Below, one piece after another: positions 1 to 6,534 of a stretch of 7,975 nucleotides of DNA. A model generated the notes under the pieces. It made no database searches and was not told the DNA's origin. It saw nothing but the letters and a program-made list of their open reading frames with translations. Position 1 is the first letter of the stretch, and every line of letters starts with the position of its first letter. The stretch spans positions 1 to 7,975 of the forward strand of contig PWGE01000365.1 of NCBI GenBank assembly GCA_003554345.1. Direction: 5' to 3'. The position numbers and the translations under genes were made by a program. This stretch comes from T1SED10-198M sp003554345 [NCBI: Candidatus Sumerlaeota bacterium]. GTDB taxonomy: Bacteria > Sumerlaeota > T1SED10-198M.

Positions 1-910
1 AAAAGCTGATGAGTGACTCGGCAGGTTCCTCATATACGTTATCATAATGAAAGGATTGGGAGGCTATAAGACGTCCTTCACTGAATATGAAGTTCTGAAT
101 CTGCATAAACTGCTCTTTTTTCGCATAGTTCCAGAAATGATAGGTGCCCCGGGGTATATTCTGTAAAAGATCAACGTTCTGTTTTTCTGCAATAACATCA
201 AGGGCCTGGATTAAGTTTTTATAGCGGGATGCTTTTTCAAAGGAGGCTTCTTCGGCAGCCTCCCACATGCGTTTATCCAGTTTTTTCCGGAGCTGGCTGA
301 AACGTCCTTCCAGAATAGAAGTAACCTCGTCTATTATTTCACCGTACGTTGCCCTGGAAACAGGGTGACAGCAGGGAGCCAGGCATTGTTCCATTTCATA
401 ATATAAACACGGTCTTCTGCGGTTTTTGAAGGTATTGTTACTGCATTTTCGCAGGGGAAAGTTTTTCTGAATGAAACGATAGAGGTCTTTGATATTTCCC
501 TGCGCTACGTACGGTCCAAAATAGCGGTTTCTGTCCTCTTTTACCTGGCGGGTGAGCAATAAGCGGGGATATTTCTCACTGGTGGTAAGAGCCATTTTCT
601 GATAAGATTTATCATCCCGGAAATAAATGTTAAACAGCGGGTGATGCTTTTTAATTAAGGTGCTTTCCAGTAAAAGGGCTTCGCTTTCATTTTCGGTGGT
701 TATTGTTTCGATATCATGTACCAGTTCCTTGAGATGTTCGATGAACCACCTTTTATCATGACTTTTTCCGAAATACTGACGGACCCTTTTTCTCAGATTC
801 CTGGCTTTGCCAATATAAAGAATGGTGCCCGCCGCGTTTTTCATAATATAGACGCCCGGTTGTGAAACTATCTTCTGCAGTAGAGTTTGGAAACGTTCCG
901 TCTTATTCAT
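1..910 (-). CDS. uvrC: UvrABC excinuclease subunit C, N-terminal half (cut by window edge)
   Basis: My own translation of the minus strand from the ATG at 910-908 stays open for 303 codons to the left edge, so this gene is partial. UvrC makes the two incisions around bulky DNA lesions in nucleotide excision repair. Residues 19-45 carry the GIY-YIG nuclease core (GVY...LYIGKARNLRKRVRQYF), with ESEALLLE at about 75-82 supplying the metal-binding glutamate. FRDDKSY and FGPY follow, as is usual. Cysteines 156, 168, 176 and 180 have the 12/8/4 spacing of the UvrC iron-sulfur cluster ligands. Residues about 205-237 form the UVR helix pair that binds UvrB. The C-terminal RNase H-like nuclease and helix-hairpin-helix parts lie outside the window. 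The start overlaps the end of the upstream glycosyltransferase gene by 8 bases (ATGAATAA), and the ribosome site is weak, which suggests translational coupling. Identification is firm; the intactness of the rest is unknown. Confidence 0.95.
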   Translation of the reverse strand, partial: MNKTERFQTLLQKIVSQPGVYIMKNAAGTILYIGKARNLRKRVRQYFGKSHDKRWFIEHLKELVHDIETITTENESEALLLESTLIKKHHPLFNIYFRDDKSYQKMALTTSEKYPRLLLTRQVKEDRNRYFGPYVAQGNIKDLYRFIQKNFPLRKCSNNTFKNRRRPCLYYEMEQCLAPCCHPVSRATYGEIIDEVTSILEGRFSQLRKKLDKRMWEAAEEASFEKASRYKNLIQALDVIAEKQNVDLLQNIPRGTYHFWNYAKKEQFMQIQNFIFSEGRLIASQSFHYDNVYEEPAESLISF

Positions 911-1640
911 GAGGCGTTGTTCCTGACTTCCAGCGTTTTAAGACATTGATGAAAAAAACAATGTTTCCCACGAGATAGCGCTTTGCCAGCCGGCGGGGTT
1001 CCTGCAGTAAACGGTATAACCATTCCAGGCCTGTTTTTTGCATGAGAAGGGGTGCACGTTTTTTTTCACCTGTAACAAAGTCCAGCAGGGCTCCTACATT
1101 CCAGATAGGACAACCAATTTCTTTCACTGCACGAAAGCTCCACTTTTCCTGTCGGGGAGAACCCATCCCCGCTATGACAAGATGGGGGTGAAAAGATGCT
1201 ATACGCTTTCTTAACCCGGGTTCGGTTTCCGGCGTAAAATATCCATGGTGAAAATCTGCCGTAAGCCGGGGGCAATGTTTTTTTAACTTTGTCTGCAGGT
1301 TTTCAATCACCGCCGGGGTGGAACCTACAAAGAAAAGACGCAATTGTTCTTTTTCTGCCAGCTTCAGAAAATCCATAAAATAATCAGCAGCTGTTAAACG
1401 GGGTGCTTTCTGTTTATATAAGAGCCTTACCGTCAAGGCGATGGAAACACCATCGATATAAACCACATCTGCTTCCTGGAGCAATTCCTGAAAAAGGGGA
1501 TCTTTCTGGGCTCTGTTAAAAATATCGGCGTTCAGGTAACAGATGACGGCCTGCTTTCTCTCTTTCGACAGGGTCAGGATGCTTTCCATGAGGTTGGAAG
1601 GAGAAGAATAAGGTTGTAAAGGCACTCCCAGAAAGTCCAT
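903..1640 (-). CDS. WecG/TagA/CpsF-family glycosyltransferase (GT26)
   Basis: This 245-residue protein belongs to the family that transfers N-acetylmannosamine or N-acetylmannosaminuronic acid onto a polyprenyl-diphosphate-linked sugar at the inner face of the membrane, during teichoic acid, enterobacterial common antigen or capsule/exopolysaccharide assembly. Visible family marks are LNAD (36-39), the YIDGVSI motif with Asp63 as probable catalytic base, RLTAADYF (81-88), FVGSTP (104-109), VIAGMGSPRQEKW (155-167), NVGALLDF (181-188) and the basic C-terminal appendage EPRRLAKRYLVGN (214-226), which in the family contacts the membrane. Length is normal. It starts 2 bases after the metW stop with only a modest AGGCG ribosome site, so it is probably translated from the metXW message. 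The exact sugar and polymer cannot be read from the sequence, and no other polysaccharide gene is in the window, so I give no gene symbol. Confidence 0.9.
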   Translation of the reverse strand: MDFLGVPLQPYSSPSNLMESILTLSKERKQAVICYLNADIFNRAQKDPLFQELLQEADVVYIDGVSIALTVRLLYKQKAPRLTAADYFMDFLKLAEKEQLRLFFVGSTPAVIENLQTKLKKHCPRLTADFHHGYFTPETEPGLRKRIASFHPHLVIAGMGSPRQEKWSFRAVKEIGCPIWNVGALLDFVTGEKKRAPLLMQKTGLEWLYRLLQEPRRLAKRYLVGNIVFFINVLKRWKSGTTPHE

Positions 1641-1642
1641 TT

Positions 1643-2269
1643 TTAACGCCTGAGCAAATAAATGCCATACTGCGCAAACAGGTTTGGAGCCATTCGATTG
1701 AACAAGCCGCTCATTTTGCCGGGACTGTCCATATCAAGAAAGACTTCTTCCTGGATTTCTATATCCCTATCCCGGCAATATTTTTTAAAGTCGTTGATAG
1801 TGATCAAGTGAATATTGGGGGTATTATACCATTCAAAGGGTAAAATGTTTGATTTGGGCATGAGGCCTTTGAAGAAGAGATAAGACCTGATTTGATAATG
1901 TCCGAAATTGGGGAAGGACACCACGGCGTGTTTTCCTATACGGAGGATCTCTTCCAGAACCTTTCCCGGTTGAAACAGGACCTGCAGCGTCCGGCTGAGG
2001 ATGACATAATCATAAAATCTATCGGGCAGATATGGCATACCTTTTTCTATATTATGCTGAATAATGGGGACGCCGCGGCTGGTAGCCTGTAAAATCTGGC
2101 CGAAATCAATTTCCACCCCCTGGATTCGACAGTTCTTTTTATTTTGTAATGATAAGAGTAATTCACCTTCTGAACATCCGATATCGAGCACAGAACTCCC
2201 CGGTTCAATCATCTCTGCGATGATTTCGTAATCTCCTCGTTGAATGGATTTCCATTTTTCAGGATTCAT
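1643..2269 (-). CDS. metW: MetW, methionine biosynthesis SAM-methyltransferase-fold protein
   Basis: This 208-residue protein is a full-length MetW. It has a class I Rossmann methyltransferase fold: motif [11 protein letters not shown] (27-36, where many relatives have GCGDG), the acidic strand-2 end GVEID (51-55), [12 protein letters not shown] (85-96) and the highly characteristic [13 protein letters not shown] (116-128) and [18 protein letters not shown] (144-161) blocks. MetW is known as the near-constant genetic partner of MetX and is thought to support homoserine acylation; a methyl-transfer substrate has not been generally established. Its ATG overlaps the metX stop as ATGA (2266-2269), the classical sign of coupled translation, and the next gene begins 2 bases after its stop. 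The pairing with metX makes the assignment secure. Confidence 0.94.
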   Translation of the reverse strand: MNPEKWKSIQRGDYEIIAEMIEPGSSVLDIGCSEGELLLSLQNKKNCRIQGVEIDFGQILQATSRGVPIIQHNIEKGMPYLPDRFYDYVILSRTLQVLFQPGKVLEEILRIGKHAVVSFPNFGHYQIRSYLFFKGLMPKSNILPFEWYNTPNIHLITINDFKKYCRDRDIEIQEEVFLDMDSPGKMSGLFNRMAPNLFAQYGIYLLRR

Positions 2270-3408
2270 GAGAGCTCCTCTTCAAACTGTTGATGGGTGG
2301 ATTCCAGGAAATTAGCAAGAAGGGCTCCTAATTGTTCTTTTTCCAGTAAAAAGGCATCGTGTCCGTATTGGGAGTCGATTTCAGTAAAAGTAACAGGAAA
2401 CCTGAGTTTCTGAAGAGCAGAGGTAATTTCCCAGGACTGGTAGGTTGGAAACAGCCAGTCAGACGTGAAGGAGACCACCAGGTAATGTCCATTACTCCTG
2501 GAAAAAGTCTTTTCCAGGCTGTTTGCACCTGCTGCCAGGTCAAAATAATCCATAGCTTTGGACAGATATAAAAGAGAATTGGCATCGAAACGCCTGACGA
2601 AACTCTGTCCTTGATGATGGAGATAACTTTCTACCTGGAATTCAGTGAGGAAATTATAGCTGAGTTCTTCCTGGAATTGCAGGCGACGGCCGAATTTTTG
2701 ATGCATACTTTCATCGCTGAGATAGGTGATATGACCGATCATCCTGGCAACAGCCAGGCCTTTTTCAGGATAAGGTCCGTCATAATAATCCCCGTTATTA
2801 TAATTCGGATCGGAAATGATAGCCTGCCTGGAAACTTCATTGAAAGCGATACTTTGCGCTGAGAGTCGGCTGGTGGCGGCAATGGGAATACAGCTGTAAA
2901 CACTGTCCGGATAGCTCACCATCCATTGAAGGGCTTGCATTCCTCCCATGGAACCTCCGACTACGGTAAGAAGTTGGGGAATTTCCAGATGTTCGAGCAG
3001 CTTTTTTTGTACTTTGACCATATCGTTGATGGTTATGATGGGAAAACTCAAACCATAGGGGTTGCCGGTTTCCGGATTTATGGAAGAAGGGCCGGTGGTC
3101 CCCTTGCAACCGCCCAGTACATTCGAGCTGATGATGAAATATTTATTACTGTCGATAGGCTTGCCGGGACCCACCATCATGTCCCACCAACCCGGCTTAT
3201 TATCTTCCGGCGAATGATATCCGGCGCAGTGCGCATCACCGGAAAGAGCATGAAGAATTAAGATAGCGTTGCTTTTCCGGCTGTTCAATGAGCCGTAGGT
3301 TTCGTAAGCTACCGTGATAGGACCAAATTCTTTGCCGGAATCCAGCTGGATATTCTCTGGAATATTATAATATTGTGTTTCGACTAAAAGAGGTGTTTCA
3401 GTTGCCAT
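2266..3408 (-). CDS. metX: Homoserine O-acetyltransferase (MetX family)
   Basis: This 380-residue alpha/beta-hydrolase-fold enzyme transfers an acyl group, usually acetyl from acetyl-CoA, to homoserine, the committed step toward methionine by the O-acylhomoserine route. Family marks are [10 protein letters not shown] (51-60), [15 protein letters not shown] (73-87), [14 protein letters not shown] (94-107) and the nucleophile elbow [12 protein letters not shown] (151-162) with catalytic Ser153. Asp317 in TSDWLFP and His350 in YGHDAF complete the triad. Length is typical. Some MetX proteins use succinyl-CoA instead, and I cannot settle the acyl donor by eye. An in-frame stop lies two codons before the ATG at 3408, so no start further upstream in this frame is possible; the nearest purine-rich ribosome site (AGGGG) is about 13 bases away, farther than usual. 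It heads a probable metX-metW-GT26-uvrC operon. Confidence 0.95.
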   Translation of the reverse strand: MATETPLLVETQYYNIPENIQLDSGKEFGPITVAYETYGSLNSRKSNAILILHALSGDAHCAGYHSPEDNKPGWWDMMVGPGKPIDSNKYFIISSNVLGGCKGTTGPSSINPETGNPYGLSFPIITINDMVKVQKKLLEHLEIPQLLTVVGGSMGGMQALQWMVSYPDSVYSCIPIAATSRLSAQSIAFNEVSRQAIISDPNYNNGDYYDGPYPEKGLAVARMIGHITYLSDESMHQKFGRRLQFQEELSYNFLTEFQVESYLHHQGQSFVRRFDANSLLYLSKAMDYFDLAAGANSLEKTFSRSNGHYLVVSFTSDWLFPTYQSWEITSALQKLRFPVTFTEIDSQYGHDAFLLEKEQLGALLANFLESTHQQFEEELS

Positions 3409-3443
3409 AATTCAGGTACATTCCCCTGGAAAAGATGCTAAAT

Positions 3444-3471
3444 ATTGTACCACGTAGCTTAAAGAGTTCAA
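3444..3471 (-). promoter_or_regulatory. Probable promoter of the metX operon (extended -10)
   Basis: On the minus strand TTGAAC (3471-3466) is followed after 16 bases by TACAAT (3449-3444), with TG one base before the -10 (TGGTACAAT). This is a good sigma-70-type promoter. It predicts a transcript start near 3437 and a leader of only about 30 bases before the metX ATG, which leaves no room for a SAM riboswitch. Confidence 0.65.
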
Positions 3472-3663
3472 ACCAGCTATGGAGAGGTAAGGAAGGAAAT
3501 TCACGATTTTACTTTTTTTTATTGCTAACATTTTAAGAACACGCTTGTAATTTTATTGAATATGCCCAAAAGATAACCGCTAAATGTATGAGAGTGGTAT
3601 ATTTCTCAAAATGAAGAGAACAGCTTGTTTTGAAAGGTTATAAAAAATATCGGCATAAAAAAC
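3472..3663. other. Divergent intergenic region between metX and the exported-protein gene
   Basis: The whole gap between the two divergent genes is 3409-3741 (333 bases). It holds the metX promoter at its left end and the exported-protein promoter at its right end. The AT-rich middle, given here, contains a T-run near 3514-3521 but no convincing hairpin, RNA gene or reading frame. I see no recognisable operator. Confidence 0.5.
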
Positions 3664-3692
3664 TTGACAAACGTCAGTAAATGTATTATAAA
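3664..3692 (+). promoter_or_regulatory. Probable promoter of the first exported-protein gene
   Basis: TTGACA at 3664-3669 is a perfect -35 box. TATAAA at 3687-3692 follows after 17 bases. TGTATTA at 3682-3688 overlaps the -10 and lies exactly 12 bases after the -35, the same as in the promoter of the second exported-protein gene at 6468. The leader is AT-rich and about 40 bases long. Confidence 0.7.
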
Positions 3693-3730
3693 TAAGATAA
3701 GATATGAATAAAATTAAAACCAAAAACAAT

Positions 3731-3735
3731 GGAGG
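3731..3735 (+). promoter_or_regulatory. Strong Shine-Dalgarno for the 3742 start
   Basis: GGAGG lies 6 bases before the ATG at 3742, an optimal distance, and fixes this start just ahead of the signal peptide. It is much stronger than the ribosome sites of the minus-strand operon genes. Confidence 0.8.
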
Positions 3736-3741
3736 TGTTAT

Positions 3742-4626
3742 ATGAAGAGAAAACTGCTCTATTTCACAATTTTATTATGTTTTACATCAATTTCTATTTT
3801 TGCTCAAGCTATTAGAAATGTTGAGGTTCCCACGGTAGTGACTGTCCCGATGGACGAGGTGGAAGATCCTCACATTGAGCCTACAGAAGCCATGATTTAT
3901 GGGCGTATTGAAGATGACGGAGGCGCTCCTGTTACTGAAGTAAGATTCAGCTGGGGTACGACTTCGGATTGTGGAGATGGCTTTGTAAGTGATGACGATA
4001 ATGAAATTGAGTGGTGTGCAGATGAGGTGGAATTCTGGTATTTATTAACGGAAATGGAGGAAGGCACTCCCCTTGAACCCGGAAACACCTATTATTATCA
4101 AACATGGGCTCATAATGAGGAAGGCTGGGGCATTGGGGATGCTGAATCATTTACGACTCCTGAAGAGACCGAAGATCCCGAAGACCCAGAAGACCCAGAT
4201 TATCAGATAATGTTCGAGGAATCTTTTGAAGGTGGTGAAGCGTCAGAGCTCTGGGAAGAATGGGACGGTTTTGTGACGGGAGGAACTATGGAGGTCGTTC
4301 AGGACGGTGATACAGATTGGCGTGATGTAGCTATTTCAGAACCGCCTGAAAGCAACGGGTATTTTGGTAAAACTACCATTGATCATGATTCAGCAGCAAC
4401 CAATATCTGGAAAACCGGTTCTCCTTTTGCCACTGATTATACTATTGAAGCATGGATATATGTTCCTGCCGTGACTGGTGATGATCCCCCAGATAATTGG
4501 TTTTATCAGTATATTACAGGATATATAGATGAAGGGCAACAATCACTGAAAATGTCCTGGAGGAAGGAGAAGGATGGTATCATCTCAAGATGGAATTATC
4601 GGGTCCTGCCGCTTATGTTTATGTAG
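3742..4626 (+). CDS. Exported FN3-like plus LamG/ConA-like protein, cut short by a frameshift
   Basis: The reading frame gives 294 residues, but only about the first 270 appear genuine. Residues 1-22 are a signal peptide (basic KRK, hydrophobic core, cleavage near FAQA). Residues about 45-139 resemble the fibronectin type III-like domains of exported bacterial proteins (MIYGRIEDDGGAPVTEVRFSWG ending LEPGNTYYYQTWAHNEEG then SFTTP, quoted in parts). An acidic EDP-repeat linker (144-152) joins it to a beta-sandwich of LamG/concanavalin type starting at about 157. After Lys270 (codon at 4549) the frame is lost and the final 24 residues, rich in K, R and W, look out of frame; the true continuation is in another frame through 4802. 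Restored, the protein would have 353 residues. It is probably a secreted or surface-attached adhesion or carbohydrate-contact protein; the ligand is unknown. No catalytic motif is visible. It has its own promoter, strong ribosome site and a terminator right after 4802. Confidence 0.75.
   Translation: MKRKLLYFTILLCFTSISIFAQAIRNVEVPTVVTVPMDEVEDPHIEPTEAMIYGRIEDDGGAPVTEVRFSWGTTSDCGDGFVSDDDNEIEWCADEVEFWYLLTEMEEGTPLEPGNTYYYQTWAHNEEGWGIGDAESFTTPEETEDPEDPEDPDYQIMFEESFEGGEASELWEEWDGFVTGGTMEVVQDGDTDWRDVAISEPPESNGYFGKTTIDHDSAATNIWKTGSPFATDYTIEAWIYVPAVTGDDPPDNWFYQYITGYIDEGQQSLKMSWRKEKDGIISRWNYRVLPLMFM
4171..4197 (+). repeat. Three tandem 9-base units encoding Glu-Asp-Pro
   Basis: GAAGATCCC, GAAGACCCA and GAAGACCCA run in tandem and in frame, giving EDPEDPEDP between the FN3-like and LamG-like domains. 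It is a typical acidic, proline-rich linker whose copy number could vary between strains by slippage without frame loss. Confidence 0.85.
4546..4560 (+). other. Probable -1 frameshift point (short A-run)
   Basis: The upstream frame reads CTG AAA ATG TCC TGG, while the frame that continues the domain reads AAT GTC CTG GAG from 4551. Adding one A to the four-A run at 4549-4552 gives a smooth L-K-N-V-L-E-E-G-E-G-W-Y-H join. A stop at 4530-4532 in the second frame and at 4624-4626 in the first confine the event to 4533-4623. Confidence 0.65.
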
Positions 4627-4802
4627 ATGATGACTATCTGGGAGTGCTTGATTGGTCTGATGTGGACCCAACCGCCGCCTCAGGGCAGTATGGTGTTGGA
4701 ATGTACATGAATGGGGCAGGAGAAAGATCCCTTTATTTTGATGATTTTAAAGCTTATACAGAGCTTGTGACCTTTGCTACTGATTGGACACAGTTTGAAT
4801 AA
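4590..4802 (+). pseudogene. Frame-displaced C-terminal end of the exported protein
   Basis: This is the separated tail of the gene beginning at 3742, not an independent gene. The frame is open from 4533, and in-frame codons before the first ATG already read EEGEGWYHLKMEL, natural beta-strand sequence that continues into AAYVYVDDDYLGVLDW and then GQYGVGMYMNGAGERSLYFDDF, the usual closing strands of a LamG/concanavalin-like domain. There is no ribosome site before 4590. The protein ends ATDWTQFE, resembling the last residues of the exported protein at 6535-7428 (AASWSLFR). The break may be a real mutation or a single-base sequencing or assembly error. Confidence 0.75.
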
Positions 4803-4807
4803 TTAGT

Positions 4808-6247
4808 ATGCGTTATAATCAAGGAAGACCGTGGCTCATACGATTCACGGTCTTCTTTTTTTTATTAACAATTTTTGTTACTGGTTATTTGTTTGCCGAC
4901 ACTCTTTCTTCTGAGTCTCTCCTCAGGTTGAGCCAGGCTGTATGGTTGGAGGAGAGAGAATATTTTGATATTCCTGAAGAACAACTTCTGGAAACAGTAC
5001 TTCAGGACCGAAAATTTGACGAATGGGTGGCACAAAAAGCCCGGCAAGCAGGGCTTACACTTACTTCAGATGAGAAAAAAACAATATCGTCTCATGGAAA
5101 CTCTCTCAAGATTTCTCTTACTGCCGAATATCTGACCGGTAAGATTGAAATGTCTTCGGAAGAATTACAGGTCTTTGCCGAAAAAAAAGGTTGGCTCAAA
5201 GACAGACCTGAAAGATTCGAAGTGTTTTATCTTTTTATTGATGGGACGGATGCTTCTGGTGAGGAAGAGGAGGATTATTACGCTCAGAAAGCCCGGGAAA
5301 TTCGCGAGAAGATTACGAAAGATAATTTTCGGGACATGGCTCGGTTATGGAGTGATGTTCCCAGTGCAGAAAGGGGCGGAAGCCTGGGTTTGATATGCCT
5401 TGAAGGAAGGGGTCCGACATTTTCACAACATGTACGGCAAACAGAACCTGGAACCATCAGTCCCCCGTTACCCACTCCCTCAGGGTGGAATATCATTTAC
5501 GTCCGAAATCATATACCCGAGGAAAAGCGTGAATTTACTGATGATGAATTGTTGACTATGGTGAGAAGTTTTCATGCTGCTTCAATAAGAGAGAAATTAC
5601 GCAAAGAACCAGATCTTTTAAGTGAAACCTGGAAGGAGGTTGAGTCTGATCTGAAGAAATACTATCGGGAAGAGTTGAGCTGGTATGAAGATTTTCTCCT
5701 GGCAAAGCATTATTTTCGTTCGCGAATGAGGCAAAAAGAACCCTGCGAAGAAGGATTGCGGGAGATTTACCAGGACAATAAAGATTCCTTTCAGAGCCTT
5801 CCTTCTTTTAAAGCCCGTGACATGCTTTTGAGTTCGGAAAAGTGGTCAAGAGAAAAGACTCCTTCTGCGTGGTTAGACCGGCGCAGAGTGCGAAATAGAG
5901 CCCGGGAACTCAGGAAAAGGGTGCTGGAGGAAGAAAAAAGCTTTGCTGAGCTAGCCCGTCGTTATTCTGTCAGCAATTCAGCTGCGAAAGGAGGAGACAT
6001 CGGCTGGATTACTCCCCCTTCTTCTGCATTGTATGACCGTACCCTGGCAGATTTAAAACCGGGGAAGGTCAGTGTGCCTTTGAGTACAGATAATGGCTAT
6101 CTCCTTCTTTATCTGGAGGATATAAAACCGCCAAAACCATTTTCTTTCGAAGAGGTTAAAGACAGGGTTAAAAATTCATGGTATGGAAGAACAAGAGAAC
6201 AATTGCGTAGAAAGCTGCGGGAAGAGTGGAAGAACCATAAAAAATGA
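4808..6247 (+). CDS. Exported SurA/PpiC-like folding factor with two degenerate parvulin domains
   Basis: This 479-residue protein has a basic N-terminus, a hydrophobic stretch at 13-28 and a likely cleavage after LFA (30), so it should act in the periplasm or cell envelope. Residues 33-130 form a helical SurA-like chaperone region. Parvulin domain 1 spans about 135-234 (FRDMARLWSDVPSAERGGSL, then GWNIIYV) and domain 2 about 333-437 (FAELARRYSVSNSAAKGGDIGW, quoted in parts, then NGYLLLYL). A charged helical segment (240-330) joins them and a basic helical tail ends the protein. In both domains the usual histidines of the HIL and GYH motifs are replaced (Tyr/Asp and Asn/Leu), so chaperone action is likelier than strong prolyl isomerase activity. 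The ATG lies 5 bases after the upstream TAA with no clear ribosome site, suggesting coupling to that gene. The start is supported by the signal peptide. Family is sure, clients unknown; the flanking exported proteins are candidates. Confidence 0.85.
   Translation: MRYNQGRPWLIRFTVFFFLLTIFVTGYLFADTLSSESLLRLSQAVWLEEREYFDIPEEQLLETVLQDRKFDEWVAQKARQAGLTLTSDEKKTISSHGNSLKISLTAEYLTGKIEMSSEELQVFAEKKGWLKDRPERFEVFYLFIDGTDASGEEEEDYYAQKAREIREKITKDNFRDMARLWSDVPSAERGGSLGLICLEGRGPTFSQHVRQTEPGTISPPLPTPSGWNIIYVRNHIPEEKREFTDDELLTMVRSFHAASIREKLRKEPDLLSETWKEVESDLKKYYREELSWYEDFLLAKHYFRSRMRQKEPCEEGLREIYQDNKDSFQSLPSFKARDMLLSSEKWSREKTPSAWLDRRRVRNRARELRKRVLEEEKSFAELARRYSVSNSAAKGGDIGWITPPSSALYDRTLADLKPGKVSVPLSTDNGYLLLYLEDIKPPKPFSFEEVKDRVKNSWYGRTREQLRRKLREEWKNHKK
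4824..4863 (+). terminator. Intrinsic terminator lying inside the start of the parvulin gene
   Basis: GAAGACCGTG (4824-4833) pairs perfectly with CACGGTCTTC (4846-4855), with one more G-U pair closing a 10-base loop, and eight Ts follow directly (4856-4863). It is a textbook Rho-independent terminator placed 22 bases after the stop of the exported-protein gene. It also covers codons 6 to 18 of the folding-factor gene that starts at 4808, so it must be leaky or regulated if that gene is expressed from the upstream promoter. Confidence 0.85.
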
Positions 6248-6467
6248 GAAATATTGAAGCTTAGGTATGCCGGACAATTGATGATACAAAACCTCTGGGT
6301 GGTACTTTTTGTTGTCGGACTTTACCTGAAGAAAAGAGTGATATTCTCCTTTTTTATTACCGAAACCTTATGTCATGTTGGTCTTTTCAAAAGAGAAGAC
6401 TGTTAACACTTGTAGACTGAATCAGCAATTCGTTATATTTTCTAATGACAAAAGTAAAATAATAATC
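6248..6467 (+). other. Intergenic region after the parvulin gene
   Basis: No reading frame or RNA gene is evident. A short hairpin (GTCTTTTC 6381-6388, loop AAAA, GAGAAGAC 6393-6400) lacks a following T-run. A weaker possible stem before the T-run at 6350-6355 has a bulge. I therefore see no convincing terminator for the parvulin gene. Confidence 0.4.
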
Positions 6468-6496
6468 TTGACAGGAGTAAAAAATTGTATTAATAT
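6468..6496 (+). promoter_or_regulatory. Probable promoter of the second exported-protein gene
   Basis: TTGACA at 6468-6473 is a perfect -35. TAATAT at 6491-6496 follows after 17 bases; TATAAT at 6494-6499 is the alternative at 20 bases. TGTATTA at 6486-6492 lies exactly 12 bases after the -35, as in the promoter at 3664. The two genes are probably transcribed under the same conditions. Confidence 0.7.
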
Positions 6497-6520
6497 AATA
6501 TAGAAAGGATATTTTAATCT

Positions 6521-6528
6521 AAGGAGGT
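6521..6528 (+). promoter_or_regulatory. Strong Shine-Dalgarno for the 6535 start
   Basis: AAGGAGGT lies 6 bases before ATG 6535. It selects this start over an out-of-frame ATG at 6531, which would be too close and leads away from the signal peptide. Confidence 0.85.
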
Positions 6529-6534
6529 ATATGT

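Noticed and set aside
2611-3261. Plus-strand reading frames opposite metX
   Set aside because: They are antisense shadows of a well-conserved gene and have no ribosome sites or family resemblance.
3409-3443. SAM riboswitch before metX
   Set aside because: The leader predicted from the promoter is about 30 bases, too short, and no known SAM-binding fold is visible.
4549-4555. Programmed -1 ribosomal frameshift site
   Set aside because: The A-run does not form a canonical X XXY YYZ slippery heptamer, and the downstream pairing is not obviously a stimulating structure; mutation or sequence error is simpler.
6381-6400. Hairpin as terminator for the parvulin gene
   Set aside because: The 8-pair stem has a G-T pair and no T-run after it, and lies over 130 bases from the stop.
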